From assembly GCA_030037185.1 (NCBI GenBank), contig JASHRR010000525.1, positions 1-9,348 of the forward strand: 9,348 bases of DNA, written 5' to 3'. This stretch comes from Xanthobacteraceae bacterium (GTDB lineage: Bacteria; Pseudomonadota; Alphaproteobacteria; Rhizobiales; Xanthobacteraceae). A program made the position numbers and the translations under genes. The notes below the pieces were generated by a model. The model was not told the DNA's origin. It searched no databases and saw nothing but the letters and a program-made list of their open reading frames with translations. Position 1 is the stretch's first letter. The number at the start of each line of letters is the position of its first letter. Below, one piece after another: positions 1-6,478 of this stretch.

Positions 1-423
1 GTCGAGGAAGCCGTCAAGCAGGGCGTCAAGGTGAGCATCGTGATCTACGACCAGTTCGGCGAACCGGTCTACATGTACCGCATGGACGGCCAGGCGAAGG
101 TCGCCATCGACACCGCGATGATGAAGGCCCACACTGTCGTCAACACGCGCCAGCCCAGCAAGGCGACGATGAACCAGGTGCTGTCGGGCCGCTCCTCGGA
201 GCTCCGGCAATATTCATTCGGCAATTTCGCCAATTCGGGGGGCTTGCCGATCATCATCAACGGCAATCAGATGATCGGCGCCATCGGTGTCGGCGGCTCG
301 GCGCCCAATCCGCCGGCATGGAGCGACGAGATCTGCGCTTGGCGCGCCATGACCAAGGTGCTCGGCCCGCAGCCCGCGCTGCTGCCCGACATCCAACGCA
401 CCGCAGCGCCGGCGACTCGATAG
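1..423 (+). CDS. GlcG/HbpS-family protein, 5' end cut off by the window
   Basis: The frame is open from base 1 to a TAG at 421-423, giving 140 residues with no N-terminus. The visible order fits the GlcG/HbpS (DUF336) family: an opening VSIVIYDQFGEPVYMYRMDG strand-turn-strand, then KAHTVVNTRQPS, then a glycine-rich end (GGLPIIINGNQMIGAIGVGG) and a C-terminal helix beginning SDEICAWRAM. Family members are small alpha/beta proteins. Some bind haem (HbpS), and others are encoded beside glycolate or other catabolic genes with unclear biochemical roles. Compared with the family about 20-45 N-terminal residues are missing, so a signal peptide cannot be judged. The ATG at 106 and GTG at 31 are internal and should not be taken as the start. 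The next gene on the same strand starts 186 bases later. The family call is fairly firm; the function is not. Confidence 0.85.
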   Translation, partial: VEEAVKQGVKVSIVIYDQFGEPVYMYRMDGQAKVAIDTAMMKAHTVVNTRQPSKATMNQVLSGRSSELRQYSFGNFANSGGLPIIINGNQMIGAIGVGGSAPNPPAWSDEICAWRAMTKVLGPQPALLPDIQRTAAPATR

Positions 424-436
424 GTTTTTAAACGTG

Positions 437-455
437 GGGATGGCTCAGCCATCCC
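437..455. other. Hairpin after the GlcG/HbpS-like gene
   Basis: GGGATGGC and GCCATCCC form a perfect 8-bp stem around a TCA loop, 13 bases past the stop codon. No T-run follows on the + strand, so it is not a classical intrinsic terminator. It could still stall or protect the 3' end of the transcript. A second hairpin, TCCGGC/GCCGGA with a 5-base loop, lies at 474-490. Confidence 0.4.
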
Positions 456-609
456 GGCCGGACCTGCCATCGCTCCGGCCCAGCGCCGGACCGGTGGGCC
501 AGCTCAATGATGAAGCCCATCACGGCTTTCTGCGCGGCGCGCCCTCGAGGGCTGCTAACGCTCAACCCATCCTGAGCCGCCGCGATTTGAAGATGAGGGA
601 CAGCCGGTC

Positions 610-1143
610 ATGAATGCACGGAAATCGGCGGCAATAAAATTGTCCGTTGTCACATTGGTCCTGGCGATTGCCGGATTTGCCAACAAGTCGGCTGCGCAGG
701 AGACTCAAAAGCTGTTCATCGAAGGCGATATCGTGCGCGGCAACACGCCCGCTGGGATAACCGGTCCCGTCTGCGTGCTCGCCAATCAGTTCAAGCGCAG
801 GGAGAACGTGGTCTTCCGCATCCGCGTGCGCAGCGCCGCCGGCGAGCCACTCGACGACAAGAATATCAAGGCCATTACGGTCGAGCTGTCCGACGGCCAG
901 AAGTTCCAAGCCACATACCGCAGCCGCCCGCCTGCCGGCGTGCGCTCGGCGTTCGGCCTCACCGAACCCACGGACTACTTCTGGTCAGCGGCCTGGCTGA
1001 TCCCGCCGGACTACCCCACTGGCTCCTTGAGTTACCGGGTGGTCGCCAGCGACACGCACGGCAACACGCAAAGCTGGACGCCTTTCAAGGACCCGAGATC
1101 ACTACCCATGGTGATGCCGGGCGAAGTGGAATACGTCAAGTGA
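610..1143 (+). CDS. Small secreted protein of unknown function
   Basis: This gene encodes 177 residues. The ATG at 610 is supported by GAGGGA at 595-600, nine bases upstream. The N-terminus is a classical Sec signal peptide: positive start (MNARKSAAIK), hydrophobic core at about residues 11-24, and a likely cleavage after Ser-Ala-Ala at residue 29. The mature part (about 148 residues) has no membrane segment and alternates short strands with turns, for example VCVLANQFKRRENVVFRIRV, then AITVELSDGQ, then LSYRVVASDTHGN. This suggests an immunoglobulin-like or other beta-sandwich periplasmic domain, by inference from pattern only. The sole cysteine of the mature part is in GPVCVLAN. It follows the GlcG/HbpS-like gene on the same strand, so the two may be functionally linked, and a terminator-like hairpin follows it. 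I recall similar uncharacterised proteins in bradyrhizobia but cannot name a family. Confidence 0.8.
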   Translation: MNARKSAAIKLSVVTLVLAIAGFANKSAAQETQKLFIEGDIVRGNTPAGITGPVCVLANQFKRRENVVFRIRVRSAAGEPLDDKNIKAITVELSDGQKFQATYRSRPPAGVRSAFGLTEPTDYFWSAAWLIPPDYPTGSLSYRVVASDTHGNTQSWTPFKDPRSLPMVMPGEVEYVK

Positions 1144-1174
1144 ACCCGACCCGCTCTTCGAGAGCACGCCGCCA

Positions 1175-1200
1175 GCCGCCGCCTTCCGGCGACGGCTTTT
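1175..1200 (+). terminator. Probable intrinsic terminator after the secreted-protein gene
   Basis: GCCGCCGCC (1175-1183) pairs with GGCGACGGC (1188-1196) with one C-A mismatch around a TTCC loop, followed directly by TTTT (1197-1200). It sits 32 bases past the stop codon at 1143. The stem is strong but the T-tract is short, as is common in high-GC genomes. Confidence 0.6.
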
Positions 1201-1520
1201 GCCCAAACCGCTGGGCGGTGGGTTACCAGGGTAAGCCGGGGACACTCGGGGACAATGGCCCCGAGCTGCGTTGCAGACGGGTTCACCGCCCTGGGGTATT
1301 TAAGCTCCAGCCTCTGAAGGCAAGGCAATAGAGTTCGGGCCGGCACGAAACGGGTCTTGCTCAAACGCTCCTCTGCAACATTAGGGGTGACGCATCACTT
1401 CGGGGGCTTCACTTAAGCCGTTACGGGGCACCTTCTGGGCGCGTCGGCGCGGAGGGCGGGTCGGTTCTGGCCCCAAGTTCCAAACCGGATTCCGCCGGCA
1501 GTCGCCATCGGGAGCTTTTG
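1201..1520. other. Intergenic stretch before the cyclase gene
   Basis: No credible gene was seen in the 320 bases between the terminator and the cyclase start. It contains a perfect 7-bp hairpin, CTCGGGG (1245-1251) with CCCCGAG (1259-1265) around a 7-base loop, and a short tandem CGGGGACA repeat at about 1237 and 1247. The segment 1290-1400 is relatively AT-richer (for example TATTTAAG) and could hold the cyclase promoter, but I cannot assign -35/-10 boxes with confidence. Confidence 0.4.
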
Positions 1521-2492
1521 ATGCCGCCAGCAAAATTCACCCGGCAGGACCTTCGCGAGGCCGCCAAGAACTACAAGAACTGGGGCAAATGGGGGCCGCA
1601 CGACGAGATCGGCACTCTGAACTACGTGCGCCCTGAGGATATCGTCGCGGCGGCTCAGTTGGTGCGCAAAGGCAAGGTGATCTCGCTCGCGCTCAACTTC
1701 GACCAGTTCGGACCGCAGGGCGGCAAGACCAAGTATCCGCCCATGGGTCGCATCAATCCGCTGCACCTCATGCTGCGCACCGGCACCGATGCCTATTGCG
1801 GTGTGCTGGACAAGCGCGGCATCCGCGCTTCGGACGATGTGGTGGTGATGCCGCTGCAATCCGGCACCCAATGGGATGGGCTCGGTCACGTCTTCTACGA
1901 AGACTACATGTGGAACGGCTACGACTGTCGCGAGGTGTCGAGCGCCGGCGCGGCGAAGTGCGGCATCGAGAAGACCAAGAACCGCATGGTCGGCCGCGGT
2001 ATCTTTCTCGACGTGCCGCTTGCCCTGGGCAAGGAGGAATTGGATGACGGGTACGCGATCACGTCAGAGGACCTGGAAAAGACGGCGGCCGCGCAGCGCG
2101 TCAAAATCAAGCGCGGCGACTTCGTGATCGTGCGCACCGGCCAGATGGAACGCTGCCAGCGCCTCGGAAGCTGGGACGGCTATCCGGGCGGCGATGCGCC
2201 GGGATTTTCGTTCGAGACGCTGGAATGGATCCACAAGAGCGAGATCGCCGCCATCGCAAGCGACACCTGGGGTTGCGAAGTGCGGCCTAACGAGTCCGAG
2301 GAAGGGATCAATCAGCCCTGGCATTGGATCACCATCCCGATCATGGGAATCACCATGGGGGAAATCTTCCAGGTTGCCGAGCTCGCCGCCGACTGCAGAG
2401 CCGACGGCGTGTATGAGTTCATGTTCGTGGCGCCTGCGATCCCGATCACTGGCGCCGTGGGCTCGCCGGTCAATCCGCTGGCGATCAAGTGA
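1521..2492 (+). CDS. Cyclase-family hydrolase (kynurenine-formamidase-like), variant metal site
   Basis: The product has 323 residues. The ATG at 1521 is preferred over the adjacent in-frame TTG at 1518 because GGGAG at 1510-1514 is well spaced for it. The fold family is the putative metal-dependent cyclase/hydrolase group (PF04199), which includes kynurenine formamidase and isatin hydrolase. The evidence is the N-terminal HDEIGTLNYVRPEDI segment (from residue 27), the core QSGTQWDGLGHVF at 113-125, FVIVRTGQME near 200, and the SDTWGCEVRPNE segment near 250. The family consensus HxGTHxDxPxH reads here as Q113-x-G-T-Q117-x-D119-x-L121-x-H123. Both histidines of HxGTH are glutamine, while Asp119 and His123 remain. 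The total length of about 320 exceeds KynB (about 210) and matches the longer uncharacterised cyclase-family proteins common in proteobacterial catabolic clusters. There is no signal peptide, so it is probably cytosolic. The substrate is unknown; a cyclic or ester/amide carboxylate is plausible. Confidence 0.88.
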   Translation: MPPAKFTRQDLREAAKNYKNWGKWGPHDEIGTLNYVRPEDIVAAAQLVRKGKVISLALNFDQFGPQGGKTKYPPMGRINPLHLMLRTGTDAYCGVLDKRGIRASDDVVVMPLQSGTQWDGLGHVFYEDYMWNGYDCREVSSAGAAKCGIEKTKNRMVGRGIFLDVPLALGKEELDDGYAITSEDLEKTAAAQRVKIKRGDFVIVRTGQMERCQRLGSWDGYPGGDAPGFSFETLEWIHKSEIAAIASDTWGCEVRPNESEEGINQPWHWITIPIMGITMGEIFQVAELAADCRADGVYEFMFVAPAIPITGAVGSPVNPLAIK

Positions 2493-2977
2493 GGTGGGAG
2501 CGAGCATTCCCGATAGAGGACGGCAGCGGCGCAGCGCAGGCCGACTTTTGGCATTTCATCGGATCGTCGCCGCGCCTGACGATTTCCAGGGTCACACTTG
2601 CGGCCCGTGGTGTACTCGGGCCCGATGGCAACCGCATGGAGATTGTCCGGCGCCTCGCAGTGGCGACGCGGTTTCAACCCGATCTGCTCAAGACGGCCCG
2701 CTTGCCCGATCTTTCTGCGCCGAATTCAACCACGGAAACCCGCAATGAAATCTTGCCATCAATCGGTTGATTCGATCGGCGTACGGCAGCCGCGGCAACC
2801 CGGAGCGCGTTCTGGTACCTGCTACCGGCGTTGGCGGTGATCAGCTAAGAACCCTACGTCTTCGCGGCGGAAGGGTCGTGGCTCGGCGCGTTCATTTCGA
2901 TGACTGCACCGCGACGACCGGCAACGCCGCAACCCGCCCTGAGGCTCCCGGTCAACTCATCGCCCGAAGGACCGACC
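2493..2977. other. Long gene-free gap between cyclase and ThDP-enzyme genes
   Basis: These 485 bases hold no reading frame with convincing codon bias, ribosome-binding site or recognisable domain on either strand. Frames of 60-180 codons cross it but are interrupted or run antisense through the neighbours. The segment 2540-2740 looks moderately coding-like in patches, so a fully eroded gene is possible. I saw no strong hairpin or T-tract after the cyclase stop. The promoter of the ThDP-enzyme gene presumably lies in the right part. Confidence 0.4.
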
Positions 2978-4669
2978 ATGCTTGGACACAACCGCAAGAA
3001 AATGCTCGGCGCCGAGTGCATGGCGAAGATGCTCAAGGGCTACGGCGTCACCCATGTGTTTCACGTCCCGGCGGTGCTGCGGCGGAGCTTCGTCGAGATG
3101 GAGCGCCACACCGACATCAAGCGGCTGCATGTGCACGGCGAGAAATCTGCCGCCTACATGGCTGACGGCTATGCGCGTGCCTCCGGCAAGCCCGGCGTCT
3201 GCATGGCACAGGTGATCGGCGCCCTCAACCTCGCGGCGGGCTTGCGCGACGCTTGGCTCGCCCACGCTCCGGTGATCGCCATGACGGGCGGGCGCGAGCC
3301 GGGCACCAAGTTCCGCAAGGCCTACCAGGAGGTCGACGACATGCCGGCGTTCGAGCCGGTGACAAAGTTCAATGCCACGGTGGACGACGTCGCGCGCTTT
3401 CCCGACATGCTGCGCCAGGCGTTCCGGGTCGCAGTGTCGGGCACGCCCGGCCCGGTGCACCTGCAGTTTCGCGGCAACGAGGGTCAAATCGATGCCGAGG
3501 AGGCCGAAATGGAGCCGCTTTGCGAGCCGCAATTCTCCCGCATCCCGCCGTTCCGACCCGAACCCGACCGGGCCAGCGTGCTCGCGGCACTCAACGCTCT
3601 TGAGGCCGCCGAGCGCCCCGTGATCGTAGCGGGCGGCGGCGTGCGCGCCTCGGGCGCGCAGGCCGATGTGGTGGCTGTTGCCGAAGCATTGCAAATCCCG
3701 GTCGCCACCTCGCTCAACGGGAAGGACACGATCCCCGGCACGCATCCACTTTCGGTCGGCGTGGTCGGCACCTATTCGCGCGAGAGCGCGAACCGCGTCG
3801 TCAACCGCGCCGATCTCGTCTGCTTCATCGGCAGCGAGACCGGAGGCATGGTCACCCATTTCTGGGCGGTTCCGCCGATCGGGACGCCGGCAATCCAGAT
3901 CGACATCAATCCGGAGACGCTGGGGCGCAATTACCCCTTGGTTGTGGCTGTCAATGGGGACGCAAAGGTCGCGCTTGCCCGCCTGCTGGCGGCCGCCGAT
4001 CGCGGCACCGCCGCGAGGCGCAAGCTTTGGATCGAAGAGACACGGCAGGTCTGCGGGGAGTGGCGGCACAAGTATCATTCCCTGCTCACCTCAAACGCAG
4101 TGCCGATTCGCCCCGAGCGGCTGTGCGCCGAGTTGACCCGGCACGTACCCGACAATGCCATCGTTGTGGTTGACACCGGCCATGCCGGCATGTGGATGGG
4201 CGGCATGTACGACCTCGCCGGTCCGCGCCAGAGCTACATGCGCAGCGCTGGCCATCTGGGCTGGGCCTTCCCGGCCGGGCTCGGGGCCAAATGCGCTTGC
4301 CCCGACCGGCCGGTGGTGACGTTCACGGGCGACGCCGGGTTCTGGTATCACATCGGCGAGGTCGAGACCGCGGTGCGCTGGCGGATCAACGCCGTCACCG
4401 TCGTCAATAACAACGGCAGCGGCAACCAGTCCAAGCGCGGCTTCGACCGCGTCTACGGTGGCACGCAGACCGAAGGCGGGCGCGCGCTGTGGACCTTCAA
4501 CAAGACGAACTTCGCGCGCATCGCGGAGGACATTGGCGCGCTCGGCATCCGGGTTGAGAACGCCGATGCGTTCCCGGCGGCGCTTGCGCGGGCGCTCGCG
4601 GCCGACCGGCCGGCGGTCATTGACGTGGTGACGGATATCGATGCATTGGCGCCGCTCGCGGTGAGTTGA
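2978..4669 (+). CDS. Acetolactate-synthase-like thiamine-diphosphate enzyme
   Basis: The product has 563 residues, within the usual 540-600 for the family. I chose ATG 2978 (AAGG at 2967-2970, seven bases upstream) over an earlier in-frame ATG at 2900, whose extra 26 residues are proline-rich and non-homologous. Domain order is the standard three-part layout. The N-terminal PYR domain has the presumed catalytic Glu55 in HVHGEKSAAYMADGYAR. The central domain is at about 195-345 (RPVIVAGGGVRASGA, then GTPAIQIDINPE). The C-terminal PP domain has Gly451-Asp452-Ala453 followed by Asn477-479, the spacing of the GDG-x(~25)-NN diphosphate/Mg site. Two details differ from typical acetolactate synthase: the N-terminal GPG motif reads VIGALN, and GDG reads GDA. 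Such relatives decarboxylate or carboligate 2-keto acids, or act on CoA thioesters, so the substrate cannot be read from sequence. No regulatory small subunit is adjacent, which argues against branched-chain amino-acid biosynthesis. The protein is likely cytosolic and tetrameric, as is usual in the family. Confidence 0.88.
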   Translation: MLGHNRKKMLGAECMAKMLKGYGVTHVFHVPAVLRRSFVEMERHTDIKRLHVHGEKSAAYMADGYARASGKPGVCMAQVIGALNLAAGLRDAWLAHAPVIAMTGGREPGTKFRKAYQEVDDMPAFEPVTKFNATVDDVARFPDMLRQAFRVAVSGTPGPVHLQFRGNEGQIDAEEAEMEPLCEPQFSRIPPFRPEPDRASVLAALNALEAAERPVIVAGGGVRASGAQADVVAVAEALQIPVATSLNGKDTIPGTHPLSVGVVGTYSRESANRVVNRADLVCFIGSETGGMVTHFWAVPPIGTPAIQIDINPETLGRNYPLVVAVNGDAKVALARLLAAADRGTAARRKLWIEETRQVCGEWRHKYHSLLTSNAVPIRPERLCAELTRHVPDNAIVVVDTGHAGMWMGGMYDLAGPRQSYMRSAGHLGWAFPAGLGAKCACPDRPVVTFTGDAGFWYHIGEVETAVRWRINAVTVVNNNGSGNQSKRGFDRVYGGTQTEGGRALWTFNKTNFARIAEDIGALGIRVENADAFPAALARALAADRPAVIDVVTDIDALAPLAVS

Positions 4670-4908
4670 GGAAGAGCTGCACTGCCTCTGAGCACCCCCG
4701 CAAACCTCGCCTTTGCTCATGCAAGCGCTCGCCGCCCGCGGATTTAGCTAGCCGCGCACCGGAGTTAGAGATTTGCCCTCCCCAACCGGCCAATTTGGCA
4801 ACCCGATCAGATTGCGCGGCATTTTCGACGTGGAGGCGCTCGCTCGGGTGGCGCGTGCGCTCAAACGACCCGGGAGGTGATAAGTTTCTCTCCGTCGCGG
4901 CACCATCG

Positions 4909-4935
4909 CGATCGGGCTGGATTGAAGCCCGATCG
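4909..4935. terminator. Perfect 10-bp hairpin between convergent genes
   Basis: CGATCGGGCT (4909-4918) and AGCCCGATCG (4926-4935) are exact inverted repeats around a 7-base loop. It lies 41 bases beyond the GST stop (reading leftwards) and about 240 bases beyond the ThDP-enzyme stop. Neither strand has a clear T-run, so bidirectional termination is an inference from strength and position. The rest of the 4670-4975 spacer shows no gene. Confidence 0.45.
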
Positions 4936-4975
4936 TTCCCGCAGCCGTTCAGGGTAGTGGCTGAAGGGTAACACC

Positions 4976-5656
4976 CTACGGCTTCACCCGCAGCACCGTC
5001 GGCCAATCCACCTCGTCCTCCTCCAGCACCCATTCCTCATCGAGGGCGGCAGCATGCCACTCCTGCCAGGCCGGCAACGCCATCACGGTCTGCATGTAGG
5101 CGCCTGACGCCGCGCCGACCTCGACTCCGTAGGTGCGAAAGCGCGACACCACCGGCGCATACATGGCGTCGACGACACTGAAGCGGCCGAACAGGAACGG
5201 CCCGCCGTGGCCGAAGCGAGCCCGGCAGTCGGACCACATGGCGTCGATGCGCGTCACGTTGGCGGCAGTCTCGGGGCTCAGCTCGAGCTTCTTGACCGGA
5301 CGCCACATGTTCATCGGACACTGGCGGCGCAGTGGCGCGAAGCCCGCATGCATCTCGCTCGCGAGTGCGCGGGCGTGCGCGCGAACCGCTGCCTCGCTCG
5401 GCCACAGGCCGGCATCCGGAAATTTCTCCGCGACATATTCCAGGATGGCGAGCGATTCCCAAACGATCACGTCGCCGTCCTGAAGGATCGGAACCTTGCC
5501 GGCGGGCGAGAGCGCCAGGAATTTCTCCCGGCTCCCCGCGTAATAGATCGGGATCACGGTTTCATCGAACGGGATTGCGGCGACCTTCAGGGCAAGCCAC
5601 GGGCGGAACGACCACGATGAGTAGTTCTTATTGCCGATGGTGAGGTGAAGAGTCAT
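4976..5656 (-). CDS. Glutathione S-transferase family protein
   Basis: The product has 226 residues, a normal cytosolic GST length. It starts at the ATG ending at 5656, with GAAGGG upstream; a much longer in-frame extension to 5896 only reads through the rhodanese gene in another frame. The N-terminal thioredoxin-like domain runs about 1-80. It opens TIGNKNYSSWSFRPWLALK, the signature of a recognisable proteobacterial GST subgroup whose serine-rich NYSSWS segment occupies the catalytic position. Cis-Pro56 is in GKVPILQ and the glutathione-binding Glu67-Ser68 in VWESLAI. The all-helical C-terminal domain keeps the N-capping SVVDAM element (Ser150 to Asp153). Function would be glutathione conjugation or reduction of an unknown electrophile. 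Its start overlaps the stop of the rhodanese gene by one base (TGATG), implying coupled translation and a shared thiol/sulfur or detoxification role. Confidence 0.92.
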   Translation of the reverse strand: MTLHLTIGNKNYSSWSFRPWLALKVAAIPFDETVIPIYYAGSREKFLALSPAGKVPILQDGDVIVWESLAILEYVAEKFPDAGLWPSEAAVRAHARALASEMHAGFAPLRRQCPMNMWRPVKKLELSPETAANVTRIDAMWSDCRARFGHGGPFLFGRFSVVDAMYAPVVSRFRTYGVEVGAASGAYMQTVMALPAWQEWHAAALDEEWVLEEDEVDWPTVLRVKP

Positions 5657-6072
5657 CAGGAGCCCTTCTTCGCGGCGTCCCGCATGTCGACTGGCCCGCC
5701 GGCCTCGCGCCAGGCACCGAACCCGCCGCCGATGTGGGCAACCCGCTGCAACCCCATGCGCTGCGCAGTTTGCGCCGCAAGCGCCGAACGCGCGCCGCCG
5801 GCGCAGAAGAAGACGAATTTCTTGTGCAATGCGAACACCGGCTTGTGATACTTGCTGGCCGGGTCGAGCCAGAATTCCAACATGCCACGCGGGCAATGGA
5901 ACGCACCGGGAATGCGCCCCTCGCGGTCGAGTTCGCGGATGTCGCGCAAGTCAACGAATGTCACGTCGCCGGCACCGTGCAGCCCGATCGCATCCGCGAC
6001 CGGCAGCGTCTCTATTTCACGCTCGGCCGCCGCCACCATCTCGGCCACATGCAGGGTGATGTCTGGCGCCAT
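5656..6072 (-). CDS. Single-domain rhodanese-like sulfurtransferase
   Basis: The product has 138 residues. The ATG at 6072 is backed by GGAGGG about five bases upstream on the - strand. One rhodanese domain fills residues 25-130. It shows DVTFVDLRDIRELDREGRIPGAFHCPRG (the CH2A-like VDLRD...E...G.IPGA region), then the active-site loop Cys90-AGGA-Arg95 in FVFFCAGGARSALAA, then the terminal GGFGAWREAGGPV. The catalytic cysteine and loop arginine are both present, so the enzyme should be able to carry a persulfide. The six-residue loop fits thiosulfate or persulfide transfer, not Cdc25-type phosphatase activity (seven residues). The N-terminal helix MAPDITLHVAEMVAAAEREIETL is typical of alphaproteobacterial copies. 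There is no signal peptide, so it is cytosolic. It forms an overlapping pair with the downstream GST gene. The sulfur donor and acceptor are unknown. Confidence 0.92.
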   Translation of the reverse strand: MAPDITLHVAEMVAAAEREIETLPVADAIGLHGAGDVTFVDLRDIRELDREGRIPGAFHCPRGMLEFWLDPASKYHKPVFALHKKFVFFCAGGARSALAAQTAQRMGLQRVAHIGGGFGAWREAGGPVDMRDAAKKGS

Positions 6073-6109
6073 CGGAACCCTCCGTCGCGCCGCAATGTGG
6101 CAGACCAGC

Positions 6110-6314
6110 GGCGGCGGTCAAGTCCACTGTCGGGCAGGGTCAGCGTGCGGCGGTCGAGCCTGAGTTCGCCGACGAGCCACGGGAGCTCCGCGCTCTCTTC
6201 CAGCACGCGGTTGACGTCGATGCGATCTCGCTCGACGTCGGGTTGGTGAGTGCGAACGCGTTGAAGGCGGCCTTGAGCGCGTGCAGTTTCGGACGGCAGC
6301 GACGGTGCGGTCGA
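6110..6314 (-). pseudogene. Coding-like fragment, possibly from a sensor histidine kinase
   Basis: Between the YdcF-like and rhodanese genes, the - strand frame from about 6314 to 6110 has strongly G/C-biased third positions and reads RVRTHQPDVERDRIDVNRVL, then EESAELPWLVGELRLDRRTL and TLPDSG. It has no plausible start with ribosome-binding site, is closed upstream by a TGA at 6317-6315, and runs on out of frame through the rhodanese gene, so it is not an intact gene. The pattern (R.R.L/H..P...R..DVN.V..E...L...EL....V.L) recalls the linker between the phosphoacceptor helix and the ATPase domain of PAS-type histidine kinases. This is my own impression and tentative. The rest of the 6073-6478 interval shows no intact gene. 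Confidence 0.3.
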
Positions 6315-6478
6315 TCAGCGGCAGGCCATCCAAGCTCCGCGCGCATCGGCCTGTCTAATCGCCGGGCCGCGAGCGCGGGATGGGCCCGGTCCTCCAAGCC
6401 GAATCGCCGCCGAGGTATCGTGCGCCGCAGCAGCCCGCCCTCACGCCCTGAGTTGCCGGCCCAGATGGCGGCCGAGAT

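Noticed and set aside
2489..2770. A 93-codon frame whose GTG overlaps the cyclase stop (GTGA)
   Set aside because: The overlap looks like coupling, but the product has no recognisable pattern, no good codon bias and no ribosome-binding site.
2900..2977. Longer N-terminus for the ThDP enzyme from ATG 2900
   Set aside because: The extra 26 residues are proline-rich and not family-like. ATG 2978 has a Shine-Dalgarno sequence and gives the normal N-terminus.
2957..4078. A 373-codon frame on the - strand
   Set aside because: It lies antisense inside the ThDP-enzyme gene and has the Arg/His/Gly-rich composition of a high-GC shadow. The + strand product has clear family motifs.
5657..5896. N-terminal extension of the GST
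   Set aside because: It is arginine/cysteine-rich out-of-frame reading of the rhodanese gene. The GST begins naturally at 5656.
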